Positions 8,831 to 16,881 of a stretch of DNA of 64,000 nt are shown in pieces (position 1 is the first letter of the stretch; each line of letters opens with the position of its first letter). Origin of the DNA: G963676655 sp963676655 (GTDB lineage Bacteria; Verrucomicrobiota; Lentisphaeria; Victivallales; Victivallaceae). A model generated the notes under the pieces. The model did no database searches, had not been told where the DNA came from, and saw only the letters and a program-made list of their open reading frames with translations. The position numbers and the translations under genes were made by a program. The DNA is taken from contig CAXXKX010000005.1 in assembly GCA_963676655.2 (NCBI GenBank), positions 558,001 through 622,000 of the forward strand. Direction: 5' to 3'.

Positions 8831-11326
8831 ATGCTGAAAGAACTACTTCTTACCATAGCCCTTTTTGTGTCTGCCGGCCTGTTCGCCGATACCTGTATCA
8901 TCGCCAAAGACGGCAAACCGGCGGTTGGCATAGTCATCCCGAAAGACGCCGGCGGCCCGGTCAAATTTGCCGCCACCGAGCTTAAAAAGTATCTGGATAA
9001 GATGACCGGAGCTGATTTCAAAATTGTGACCGGCACCACCGGAAAAGCTATCTACCTGGGACAGGCTTCAGGGATTAACACTGACAAGGTGGAGCGCGAC
9101 GCTTACGTCATAAAGACTGATAAAGGCAACCTTTATATCGCCGGTAAAGACGACAAACTCCCGGCTGATATTCCGGCTAAGTTGAAAGAAGTCGACAAGG
9201 CTTCATTCAACACCAGAAGGAAACTAATGAACCGGGCCGAATGGCGGTTTCAGCGTGGAACGCTGTACGGAGTCTACCGGCTGCTGGAACAACTTGGAGT
9301 GCGCTGGTTTACCATCGGTCCTAAAGGTGAACGCGTACCAAAAGAAAAAAATATCTCTTTCAGCGGAGAAATAATGGAAACCCCCTGGTTCAAGACCAGA
9401 ATAATCGGTTCATGGGAAAATGGACCTTTTGATTACGTTCCCAATAGTAAACGCAACTATAAGCGGGATTTTTCAGAACTTAAAGCAATGAATGTAATTC
9501 CTTCTGAAAGCATTCTCTGGTATTTGCGCATGCGCGGTTCATCCAGCATGATTGCCCTGAATCACCGGCCGGCGTCACTGAACTGGAAGGGGCGCTACGG
9601 AAAAAACCACCCGGAATATTTCGCGCTGCTGTCGAACGGTCGACGCGACCTGGAACCGGACAAACCTTCGTACCGGGACCACCTCTGCTACACCAATCCC
9701 GATGTCATGAAGATTACTTTAGATGAAATAAATTTGTATAGAAGCGGAGCACCGGCCTCAAAGCTCGGGCTTTCCAAAAGGCATCTTTATTTTAACTCCG
9801 CCAATAACGGCTGGCCAACCGGAGTTTGTTCAGACAACTACTTCTCCGTGCTGCCCCATGATTCATACCGGATGTGTCAATGTCCAAACTGCAAAAAATA
9901 CGCTATGCCTCAGAATACCCCCTACTCCGGCCAGTCGTCCAAGCTGATCTGGAGTTTCGTTGACCGTTGCGCAAGACAAGTCAAACAGGGTAAATACCCG
10001 GATACGAAAATTGTCTGTCTGGCCTACAGCTCATATTCCGATCCGTATCCGGGGATGCCCAAACTGCCGGACAATGTAATCGTCGGCTTCTGTTCAAGTG
10101 AACTCAAGCGTCCTTACTTTCTCCATTACAAAGACAATTTCAAGCGGTTTGAGAAACTTGCAGCGGAATGGGATGCCAAATCGGAAGGGCCGCTGGCCTT
10201 CTGGATGCACTATCTCTATCGCTGGGCACAGCCTCAACATTACGCCGTCCCGATCCACACGCCGCAAATGTATCAGGACGTGCTACAAGTCATGAAAAAA
10301 CACGGTCGCTGGGCCTATATCCAGCTCAATACCGACAGTATCATGTTTGAACTGTTCAACCGCTATATGACGCTCCGGCAACTCTACAACCCGGAATTGA
10401 AATGGCAGGACATGTTCAATGATTATATTAATAAATTCTACGGTCCGAAAGCCGGTCCGATCATCAAAAAGGTTTACGATGAAATCGGTAAGCTTTCGGT
10501 AGCCCAGTTGCAGCAGCGTTCCGGCCGCAATGATATTTGGGACAAATATTACACTCCGGAATTCCTCAAAGATTGTCGCAAACAGGTAAATGAAGCGTTG
10601 AAACTGGCAAAAGGTACCGAATACGAAGACGCGGTCAAACTTTTCAGCCAGTATTATCTTGGTTTGATGGAGGACGGTCAAAAGTTTTTTGACAAAAACA
10701 TCCGCCAGGTAATGAAAAAAGGTTCAGCAAAAGTCAGCTTTTGCCGTCTGCGCGGCCCGATCAAGATTGACGGCGTCATGGACGAAAAGGCCTGGGGCAA
10801 ACCGATCAGGCGACTTCCCCTGTACAATAATGTCAATGGCGCTCCGACAAAATGGTCGACCAGAGTGGCCATCACCCGCAGTAAAGACATGCTGTATTTC
10901 GGGTTCATCTGCGAAGACCCGAAAACGCTGGAGCGCTCCAGTAAAAAAGGCGACCATGACGCGGTTGAAATTTTCCTCGATCCCAATCACGACCATAACA
11001 GCTACTATCAACTGTTCATAACCATGGACGGCAAGGTTACCGACGTCTATTTTGAAGGCGATGGAGAAAAAGGCAATCACGGCTGGACCAGCAACGCCAA
11101 AGTCGCGGTTAAGCGCTATAAAGACAAATGGGTAATGGAAGTGGCTATCCCGCGTAAATCATTCCCGGAAAACACCACCAATCCCAAACATCCCTGGGGG
11201 GCCAATGTCTGCCGGACAATGAGTCATCCTCCGCGTCCGGAAGACAAATTCAGTACCTGGAGCCGAATGATTCGCGGCAAGTTCCACCAACCTGACATGT
11301 TCGGACATTTCATCTTTACCAATTAA
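8831..11326 (+). CDS. DUF4838 secreted carbohydrate-active protein with C-terminal CBM9-like domain
   Basis: About 831 residues. The ATG at 8831 is chosen because GAGG lies 6 nt upstream and the product then begins with a signal peptide (MLKELLLTIALFVSAGLFA); a TTG at 8819 is the alternative. Residues ~25-110 resemble the N-terminal domain shared by alpha-glucuronidases and GH20 enzymes (AATELKKYLDKMTGADF, AIYLGQA). The middle ~150-560 is DUF4838, a predicted glycosidase-like barrel with a CQCPNCKKY cysteine cluster. From ~640 to the end, SFCRLRGPIKIDGVMDEKAWGK and later IPRKSFPEN match the family 9 carbohydrate-binding-module-like beta-sandwich. It is probably periplasmic or secreted and binds or cleaves an acidic glycan; activity for DUF4838 is not established. 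It is last in the GntR-led operon. Confidence 0.88.
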   Translation: MLKELLLTIALFVSAGLFADTCIIAKDGKPAVGIVIPKDAGGPVKFAATELKKYLDKMTGADFKIVTGTTGKAIYLGQASGINTDKVERDAYVIKTDKGNLYIAGKDDKLPADIPAKLKEVDKASFNTRRKLMNRAEWRFQRGTLYGVYRLLEQLGVRWFTIGPKGERVPKEKNISFSGEIMETPWFKTRIIGSWENGPFDYVPNSKRNYKRDFSELKAMNVIPSESILWYLRMRGSSSMIALNHRPASLNWKGRYGKNHPEYFALLSNGRRDLEPDKPSYRDHLCYTNPDVMKITLDEINLYRSGAPASKLGLSKRHLYFNSANNGWPTGVCSDNYFSVLPHDSYRMCQCPNCKKYAMPQNTPYSGQSSKLIWSFVDRCARQVKQGKYPDTKIVCLAYSSYSDPYPGMPKLPDNVIVGFCSSELKRPYFLHYKDNFKRFEKLAAEWDAKSEGPLAFWMHYLYRWAQPQHYAVPIHTPQMYQDVLQVMKKHGRWAYIQLNTDSIMFELFNRYMTLRQLYNPELKWQDMFNDYINKFYGPKAGPIIKKVYDEIGKLSVAQLQQRSGRNDIWDKYYTPEFLKDCRKQVNEALKLAKGTEYEDAVKLFSQYYLGLMEDGQKFFDKNIRQVMKKGSAKVSFCRLRGPIKIDGVMDEKAWGKPIRRLPLYNNVNGAPTKWSTRVAITRSKDMLYFGFICEDPKTLERSSKKGDHDAVEIFLDPNHDHNSYYQLFITMDGKVTDVYFEGDGEKGNHGWTSNAKVAVKRYKDKWVMEVAIPRKSFPENTTNPKHPWGANVCRTMSHPPRPEDKFSTWSRMIRGKFHQPDMFGHFIFTN

Positions 11327-11460
11327 GTCTTGAAGAAGCTTAAGGCTTAAAGATTAAAGATAAAAGATGAATGCTTAAAGATCAAAGCAGTGTTACGGAT
11401 TCTGTAGGGCAGCTTTCGATGAAAGGGCCGGGATGCGACAGCGTCCCACTCACGTGCTTA

Positions 11461-12074
11461 TTCTTTAGTAGCTGATTGGCGTCAATGACTTTTTCCGACG
11501 TCAATCGCCGGTCTCATCGAGACCTGGCGCTACTGAGGACGTTCGCCATTTGCTACCGTAGTTTGCGTTCTCCGAACGCAAGTAACAATGACCGGCCCGA
11601 ATACCTATTTGCCATTTGCGCTCGGAGAGCGCAAGCTACCATCTTCAGTTACTGATTGACCTTAATGACATATCTATACGTTCCCCGCCGGTCTCATCGA
11701 GACCTGGCGCTACTGGGAACGTTCGTCATTTGCTACCGTAGTTTGCGTTCTCCGAACGCAAGTAACAATGACCGGCCCGAATACCTATTTGCCATTTGCG
11801 CTCGGAGAGCGCAAGCTACCATCTTCAGTTACTGATTGACCTTAATGACATATCTATACGTTCCCCGCCGGTCTCATCGAGACTTGGCGCTACTGGAAAC
11901 GTTCGTCATTTGCTACCGTAGTTTGCGTTCTCCGAACGCAAGTAACAATGACCAGCCCGAATACCTATTTGCCATTTGCGCTCGGAGAGCGCAAGCTACC
12001 ATCTTCAGTTACTGATTTACCTTAATGACATATCTATACGTTCCCCGCCGGTCTCATCGAGACCTGGCGCTACC
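11461..12074. repeat. 180-bp tandem repeat array (three units plus a partial fourth)
   Basis: Units begin at 11461 (diverged), 11641, 11821 and 12001 (partial), with a period of exactly 180 nt. Each full unit holds three short hairpins: GGTCTC-ATC-GAGACC, TTGCGTTC-TCC-GAACGCAA and TTGCGCTC-GGA-GAGCGCAA. The bases outside each hairpin include GTAG, or CTAC on the opposite side, the foot tetranucleotide typical of REP elements. The array fills most of the 813-nt gap between the convergent DUF4838 and galE genes. The rest of that gap (11327-11460) holds AT-rich TTAAAGAT-like repeats and no gene. Confidence 0.9.
11743..11814. repeat. Head-to-head REP-like hairpin pair within a 180-bp unit
   Basis: Hairpins at 11743-11761 and 11796-11814 are inverted copies of each other with 8-bp stems and 3-nt loops (TCC and GGA). 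They differ by a C-G for T-A swap at matching stem positions, so pairing is kept. GTAG at 11738-11741 and CTAC at 11816-11819 mark their outer feet. Confidence 0.75.
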
Positions 12075-12104
12075 ATTGCGCACCGAAAGCTTACGTGGCT
12101 ATTA

Positions 12105-12128
12105 TTTACAAATTTACAAATTTACAAA
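12105..12128. repeat. Three tandem copies of TTTACAAA
   Basis: Perfect 8-nt repeats lie just downstream of the galE stop, in AT-rich sequence at the end of the repeat-filled gap. They are likely slippage-prone DNA without coding content. Confidence 0.7.
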
Positions 12129-12139
12129 TTAATATATTA

Positions 12140-13111
12140 TTAATCATTATATCCGTTCGGGTGTTTTTGATACCATTTCCAGGCTGATTCGATAATCTTT
12201 TCGGCATCTTCAAACTGGGGTTTCCAACCCAGGACCTCTTTCGCTCGATCACTGCAGGCTATCAAGCGCGGCGGATCGCCGGCACGGCGCGGCGCAACCT
12301 CTGCCGGAATCGGATGCCCGGTCACTTTTCGGGTCGCTTCAATGATCTCTTTAACACTCAAGCCGTTACCGGTTCCAAGATTGTAATGTCCGCTGACCGG
12401 GGCGTTCAGCGCCAGCATGTGAGCCTGAGCCAAATCGATAATATGAATGTAATCACGGATACAAGTGCCGTCGGGAGTATCGTAATCGTCGCCGTAAATC
12501 ATAATTTTTTCACGTTTTCCCTGCGCTACTTGCAGGATAATCGGAATAAGATGGGTTTCCGGACTGTGATCCTCGCCAAAGTTTTCCGATGCTCCGGCGG
12601 CGTTGAAATAACGCAGCGCGGCATATTGCAAGCCGTGAATCTTGTTATACCAGTGCAGAACTTTTTCAAAACAAAGCTTGGATTCCCCGTAGGGATTGAT
12701 CGGCAGCTGGGTTGTCGTTTCCCGGATCGGAATCTCATCCGGTTCGCCGAAAGTGGCGGCGGTACTTGAGAAAACGATACAGCGTACTCCATATTCAACC
12801 GCGGCATCCGCCATATTGATCGCGTTACACAAATTGTTACGGAAATACTTGCCGGGATTTTCCATTGATTCGCCAACCAGGGAGAAAGCGGCAAAATGCA
12901 TGATGCCTTCATAACCGCCGTCACGCACAACATTGAATAGGAATTCACGATCAGCTAAATCACCTTCAAAGAATTTCGCGCGGGGATCAACCGCGTCACG
13001 ATGTCCAGTCACCAGTGAATCAAAAACGTCCACTTCGTGTCCGTGGTCCAGTAAATATTCAGTGCAGGCACTGCCGATATAACCCGCGCCGCCGCATACA
13101 AGAATCTTCAT
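12140..13111 (-). CDS. galE: UDP-glucose 4-epimerase
   Basis: A 323-residue short-chain dehydrogenase-type epimerase that interconverts UDP-glucose and UDP-galactose with bound NAD in the cytoplasm. It has the N-terminal NAD site GGAGYIGS (residues 8-15), the catalytic YxxxK in NPYGESK, and the preceding SSTAATFGEP serine/threonine segment. RYFNAAGA and GTCIRDYIHIIDLA are typical GalE substrate-site sequences, and length is close to the usual ~330-340. The start is supported by AAGGAT upstream. It stands alone between the 180-bp repeat array and the first REP-pair unit, so it is probably a single-gene transcript for sugar-nucleotide or surface-glycan supply. Confidence 0.96.
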   Translation of the reverse strand: MKILVCGGAGYIGSACTEYLLDHGHEVDVFDSLVTGHRDAVDPRAKFFEGDLADREFLFNVVRDGGYEGIMHFAAFSLVGESMENPGKYFRNNLCNAINMADAAVEYGVRCIVFSSTAATFGEPDEIPIRETTTQLPINPYGESKLCFEKVLHWYNKIHGLQYAALRYFNAAGASENFGEDHSPETHLIPIILQVAQGKREKIMIYGDDYDTPDGTCIRDYIHIIDLAQAHMLALNAPVSGHYNLGTGNGLSVKEIIEATRKVTGHPIPAEVAPRRAGDPPRLIACSDRAKEVLGWKPQFEDAEKIIESAWKWYQKHPNGYND

Positions 13112-13233
13112 AAAACAATATCCTTTTTTGTTGTTAACCTGAACATGTAAAATACATTAAAAATCAAAAATTACAATCTGGAAAAGATAGGAATGCAAGA
13201 GCAATAAATTGACAAATCTTGTTACGCATCAAT

Positions 13234-13425
13234 GGGAGCGCGACGCTCCAGCGCCGCAAAAAAGAGGTTGAAGTTAGCATATTGATTCTCTTATCCGGCA
13301 TTAGCCGTTAATAATGTTGAATATGAATATAAAAAATGGAACAAACATTTGAATGACGACCTATGCCGCTTATTATTGCGAATAGTTAAAACTTTTCCGT
13401 TGCGGCGCTGGAGCGTCGCGCTCCC
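13234..13425. repeat. REP-pair (BIME-like) unit 1
   Basis: REPs at 13234-13257 and 13402-13425 face each other around a ~144-nt AT-rich core. Each REP has the hairpin GGAGCG-CGA-CGCTCC followed by AGCGCCGC. The core contains a reverse-complement copy of the motif near AGGTTGAAGTTAGCATA that also appears in units 2 and 3. With flanks it fills the 371-nt gap between galE and the RAYT gene; no other gene is seen there. Confidence 0.88.
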
Positions 13426-13482
13426 AGTTTACATCACCAACACATCAAGTTTCAAGACAACTAATTATTTTGCTCTTTATCG

Positions 13483-14100
13483 TCAGTCATATTTATTACC
13501 ATACAGGATTCCTCCATGTTCATAATTATTTTTTATATATTCAAACATCTTTGCTAAATGATATTCATTCCTGGCAAACCGGTCCCAATATCCACGCTGC
13601 CAAAACTTTTTATTTGTTTCATTAGCGTGTACAAAAGCTTTGTCATCACACTCCCGGCATTCATTTATTTTTCTTGCTGAATATGACTTCCATGACAATA
13701 CAATTTTTCGGAGTTGATAACCTTTATTCGCCTTTATCAGGACATGGACATGGTTCGGCATGACCACCCAGGATAAAAGCTCGTAACGTTCTCCATCAAA
13801 GAATTTCCAGGCGGATACAACTATTTCCGCACAGGATTTTTCACGCAGAATACAACTCCCATGCCCGGAGTCGAGCCATTCTTCGATCATTATTCGGCGT
13901 TTATCATCCATCAAATCAGGCGGAGTGAGCTCCAATTCAGCTTCAATCTGACGTAGCCTTTCTTTCGGCAAACTGTCGGCGAGCCTGTAAGTTACCATCT
14001 GGTAAATGTCTGCGATATCATAATGTGGTAAATATCCCCGATTATACCAGCCTTTGTGATCTGCATTCGTCTCATTTGATTTATTTAAATCAGACTCCAT
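13483..14100 (-). CDS. REP-associated tyrosine transposase (RAYT)
   Basis: A 205-residue Y1/HUH transposase. The N-terminus GWYNRGYLPHYD and TYRLADSLPKE are characteristic of the RAYT group related to IS200/IS605 TnpA. The metal-binding HUH motif is HVHV in VVMPNHVHVLIKA (residues ~117-129). The nucleophilic Tyr is probably in the WQRGYWDRFARNEYH segment near residue 170. RAYTs are domesticated or single-copy transposases that bind and cleave REP hairpins. Here REP pairs flank the gene on both sides (13234-13425 and 14157-14336), which strongly supports the assignment. No IS ends or partner TnpB gene are present. The frame looks intact. Confidence 0.93.
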   Translation of the reverse strand: MESDLNKSNETNADHKGWYNRGYLPHYDIADIYQMVTYRLADSLPKERLRQIEAELELTPPDLMDDKRRIMIEEWLDSGHGSCILREKSCAEIVVSAWKFFDGERYELLSWVVMPNHVHVLIKANKGYQLRKIVLSWKSYSARKINECRECDDKAFVHANETNKKFWQRGYWDRFARNEYHLAKMFEYIKNNYEHGGILYGNKYD

Positions 14101-14156
14101 GATTATACCATTGATTTATGAGGTCTCCTGTTGTCCATTCATCTTACGCATTCCTT

Positions 14157-14336
14157 GGGAGCGCGACGCTCCAGCGCCGCAACGGAAAAATTTCAATCAT
14201 CCACAAGAATAAAAGGCCATCATTTCAATAAGATGCCCCTATATATTTTTAACTTTTCTCACGGCTTACGCCGGGTGTGAGAATTAATATGCTAACTTCA
14301 ACCTCTTTATTTGCGGCGCTGGAGCGTCGCGCTCCC
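14157..14336. repeat. REP-pair (BIME-like) unit 2
   Basis: REPs of the same GGAGCG-CGA-CGCTCC type at 14157-14180 and 14313-14336 face each other. The core shares AATAAGATGCCC, a TCACGGC-GCCGGGT segment and GAGAATTAATATGCT with unit 3, so the two are homologous over most of their length. It lies 56 nt upstream of the RAYT start. Confidence 0.9.
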
Positions 14337-14349
14337 AGATAACAAAATA

Positions 14350-14844
14350 TTATTTTTTAATATATTTCTGATGCATGCGAATATAATTACTATTAAAAGT
14401 TACTGAAGTTATATCGTCATATCGTAAATTTTGCGGTTTTTCCCATTTTCCAGTTCCATCAAAATAATGAATCTTAACCGATTTCTGATTTACCCTTAAT
14501 ACCGGGCCGATTAAAAATTCATCATTGATCTCATCTTCAACAATCACAAAGTTCTTTAAGTTTTTCAAGCTCAAGAAGACACTTTGCCAATTTGCAAGAT
14601 CAATATTCACAGGATATTCCAAGTCAGGAAAAATCCCCTCTTTTTTCATTATTCTGGAACCGTATCGGGTAGTTGGAGTAGGTTTGCACAATGCAATATC
14701 ACTGTTTCTCAACACCATGTAACCGTCAAATATAAAATCTGATTCAATCGCAATCAATGTAAACGCGTCAGAGGAATTCACAATACATCCGTATAGAGAA
14801 TCCATGCTTATCCCGGGACGCGTTATTTTATGTACATAATGCAT
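14350..14844 (-). CDS. Hypothetical protein, small soluble
   Basis: A 164-residue protein with no signal peptide or membrane segment. The start is supported by GAGGGA upstream. The C-terminal third (FLIGPVLRVNQKSVKIHYFDGTGKWE, here split by position ~115-140) resembles a small uncharacterised family whose members carry the same VLRINKKSVRIHYFDA-type sequence; this is from recall and not searched. There are no catalytic motifs. It is the last of three small minus-strand genes lying between REP-pair units 2 and 3, 87 nt after the DUF4279-like gene. The isolated position and AT-rich sequence suggest acquired cargo; a role in immunity or contact systems is possible but unsupported. Confidence 0.7.
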   Translation of the reverse strand: MHYVHKITRPGISMDSLYGCIVNSSDAFTLIAIESDFIFDGYMVLRNSDIALCKPTPTTRYGSRIMKKEGIFPDLEYPVNIDLANWQSVFLSLKNLKNFVIVEDEINDEFLIGPVLRVNQKSVKIHYFDGTGKWEKPQNLRYDDITSVTFNSNYIRMHQKYIKK

Positions 14845-14931
14845 TTAATTTCCCTCGCGTGCTCGATCCTTCCAATTTTTGATACTGCAATGAAACAATA
14901 GCTGGACAATTAATTCAATTGCCTTTACTAA

Positions 14932-15345
14932 TTAACAAACAATTATAGACAACTCAAACGGTATTTTTAGCTTCTGAAATATTTCGAATGCCTCTGGTTT
15001 AATAGACAAACCAGCATGATCACAGTCTGAACTGTATCCGCAAAAAACATCAATATCAACACCTTTGTCGATCAAAGTTTTAAAATAATCGCTATATGGT
15101 TCAATTGCATTCCATAAAAAAATCAAATGATCCGTTAAATCATTACTTTCCGATAAATTAGATTTATATGTCCAAATGTCATTATTCCATTTTCGGCCAG
15201 AATTTAAATTTGCAATATCTCCCCTGTAATGACACTCGGATGGTTCAAGTCCAGTAAAGTCAGAAATTTCATCATGTAATTCAGGAGCATTTTTTACCCT
15301 CAAGCTTGCTGAATATGAAAAGTATGGTTGCCATTGATCTTTCAT
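14932..15345 (-). CDS. DUF4279-like small protein
   Basis: A 137-residue protein. The ATG at 15345 is preferred over that at 15351 because AGGGG is 7 nt from the former and almost touches the latter. The pattern of an initial beta-strand (PYFSYSASLRV), TGLEPSECHYRGD, a central W in NNDIWTYKS, and a final ALSIKPEAFEIFQKLKIPFELSI-like helix and strand resembles DUF4279. The function of that family is unknown; members often occur as small orphan genes in variable regions. It follows the 15348-15707 gene by 2 nt, so the pair is translationally linked. It is probably cytoplasmic. Confidence 0.72.
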   Translation of the reverse strand: MKDQWQPYFSYSASLRVKNAPELHDEISDFTGLEPSECHYRGDIANLNSGRKWNNDIWTYKSNLSESNDLTDHLIFLWNAIEPYSDYFKTLIDKGVDIDVFCGYSSDCDHAGLSIKPEAFEIFQKLKIPFELSIIVC

Positions 15346-15347
15346 AA

Positions 15348-15707
15348 TCATTCCCCTTTATTAAACATTTTTCGAATTTTATCGAACATCAAAGCAATAG
15401 GATTCCAAGTTTTATTTTGAGGCGGATATATTGTCCAACTACTTGTATAATCAACATTCTGGACACTCTCCCCTGTTGCACGAAGGTTATATACCGCTCC
15501 ATGAATTCCCGGTTTTAAGTTATCCTCATCAAATGGAATGGAAAACTCTTCCCCATTATCATTTCTGTCAAAAAATATTGTCGAATCAGAAATATTGACT
15601 ATCTTTCCATGAATTTGCTCTTGCTCAATTAGTTGACCATCGTTATCAACATAAGTCAATCCGACTAGAATATATTTTCCGACGTACTTGCTTCCATCGC
15701 TGTTCAT
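15348..15707 (-). CDS. Hypothetical protein, small soluble
   Basis: A 119-residue protein with AGGA upstream of its ATG. The N-terminal YVGKYILVGLTYVDNDG, a central HGKIVNI-FFDRN-GEEFSIPFD beta-rich core, and SSWTIYPP near residue 92 match a recurrent small bacterial protein family of unknown function that I recognise by pattern only. No membrane segment, no catalytic residues. It is the first gene of a tight pair with the DUF4279-like gene. Accessory location between REP units. Confidence 0.7.
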   Translation of the reverse strand: MNSDGSKYVGKYILVGLTYVDNDGQLIEQEQIHGKIVNISDSTIFFDRNDNGEEFSIPFDEDNLKPGIHGAVYNLRATGESVQNVDYTSSWTIYPPQNKTWNPIALMFDKIRKMFNKGE

Positions 15708-15875
15708 ATATTATTCCTGTTACGTTGACGATATATTTAAAATCCACCGATCATTTGTCATCTCAGAGTAAATATATATTCAACAAGCATCTAATCAAGC
15801 AACAATAAACAATTACCCCACAATCTGCATTGGGAGTACTTCGTCCCTGCTGAGCATTCATCTAGCGCATCCCTT

Positions 15876-16059
15876 GGGAGCGCGTAGCTCCTGCTGCGCA
15901 TGAGAACTTATTTCATCACCAAAAGAACAAACGGCGCAGGCCGACTGCTCAATAAGATGCCCATATATATTTTCAAATTTTATCACGGCTGACGCCGGGT
16001 AAGAGAATTAATATGCTTACTTCAACCTCTTTTTTGCGCAGCTGGAGCTACGCGCTCCC
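15876..16059. repeat. REP-pair (BIME-like) unit 3, variant REP
   Basis: REPs at 15876-15899 and 16036-16059 have the core GGAGC-GCGTA-GCTCC and the tail TGCTGCGC/AGCTGCGC rather than the unit 1 and 2 type. The ~136-nt interior is homologous to unit 2. The unit sits in the 418-nt gap between the small-gene cluster and the RlpA-like gene; 15708-15875 is AT-rich with nothing recognisable. Confidence 0.88.
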
Positions 16060-16120
16060 ATTTAATGCGCAGCTGGAGCTACGCGCTCCCAATTTTGCGC
16101 AGCTGGAGCTACGCGCTCCC
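16036..16120. repeat. Tandem array of three identical REPs
   Basis: Three direct copies (16036-16059, 16067-16090, 16097-16120) of the variant REP are spaced 31 and 30 nt start to start and separated by TTTAAT/AATTTT-type linkers. The array ends 5 nt from the stop codon of the RlpA-like gene, so the hairpins would form in that transcript's 3' end and could act as a terminator or stabiliser. Confidence 0.9.
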
Positions 16121-16125
16121 AATAA

Positions 16126-16881
16126 TTATTTCTTCTTCTTGACAACAGGCTTCTTGACAACAGGCTTCTTGACCGCAGGCTTCTTGCGATGGGTGTCAGC
16201 GCCGGGGAGGACGTATATTTCAACCGGAGCGAGTCCGGCTTCGACCATGCCGAGACGCCAGGCGGCAAACCAGCTCAGGTCGATAATCCGACCTTTGACG
16301 TTAGGTCCGTCGTCGGTAATTGTCACAACTGTTTCATTACCGTTGTTGCGGTTACGGACCCTGACTTTAGTCCCGAATGGCAGCGTTTTATGCGCGGCGG
16401 TACAGAACGGTCCCGGCAGAAAAAGTTCACCGGAAGCGGTGCGTTTGAAATAATCTCCCGGCCCGTACCAACTGGCCATGCCACGTTCGTAAAACTGATT
16501 ATATCCCCAATTCCAGGGCATTAGAAAAGGCTGCTTTACCAACAGATATAAAACAATGAGGACAAACAAAGCAATCCGTCTGGCCCGGGCCGATTTGTCA
16601 AGGCGTTTTTTAAGCATGACAAACCATTTGACCGGATAGATCAAGATCAGGGCAATGACAGTTTCAATGAAACGAAAGACCGAACTGAACTTGAGCCAAA
16701 CACCGTGACAAAACTCGACCTTGCCCAAGCGATGCCACAACAGCACGGCACCGCGCCCGAACAGGCATAAAATGCTCCAGACGATCAGACAGGCATAACC
16801 AAACAACTCCCAAAGTCTGGCAACGCACCAGTCAAACCATTCGAGCAGTTTAACCAATATCTTTTTTGGTTCAAATTTCAT
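16126..16881 (-). CDS. RlpA-like double-psi beta-barrel protein with N-terminal membrane segments
   Basis: A 251-residue protein. Hydrophobic stretches near 26-42, 70-88 and 102-118 suggest an inner-membrane anchor. Residues ~136-226 form the RlpA double-psi beta-barrel: ASWYG, TASGE, TAAHKTLPFGTKVRV, TDDGPNVKGRIIDLS. In Pseudomonas RlpA this domain is a lytic transglycosylase acting on denuded peptidoglycan; the family's catalytic segments look present but activity is inferred. It differs from standard RlpA in lacking a lipobox and a SPOR domain. The tail is Lys-rich with KKPVV repeats encoded by an 18-nt tandem repeat. Its start overlaps the stop of the upstream gene by 4 nt (ATGA), implying translational coupling. 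Confidence 0.88.
   Translation of the reverse strand: MKFEPKKILVKLLEWFDWCVARLWELFGYACLIVWSILCLFGRGAVLLWHRLGKVEFCHGVWLKFSSVFRFIETVIALILIYPVKWFVMLKKRLDKSARARRIALFVLIVLYLLVKQPFLMPWNWGYNQFYERGMASWYGPGDYFKRTASGELFLPGPFCTAAHKTLPFGTKVRVRNRNNGNETVVTITDDGPNVKGRIIDLSWFAAWRLGMVEAGLAPVEIYVLPGADTHRKKPAVKKPVVKKPVVKKKK

Noticed and set aside
11461..12074. CRISPR-like array in the 180-bp repeats.
   Set aside because: The repeated unit is 180 nt with no short constant repeat separated by unique spacers, and no cas genes are near.
16013..16453. Plus-strand frame across the REP array and RlpA-like gene.
   Set aside because: It is the complement of REP hairpins and of the RlpA-like coding sequence, with no protein motif.
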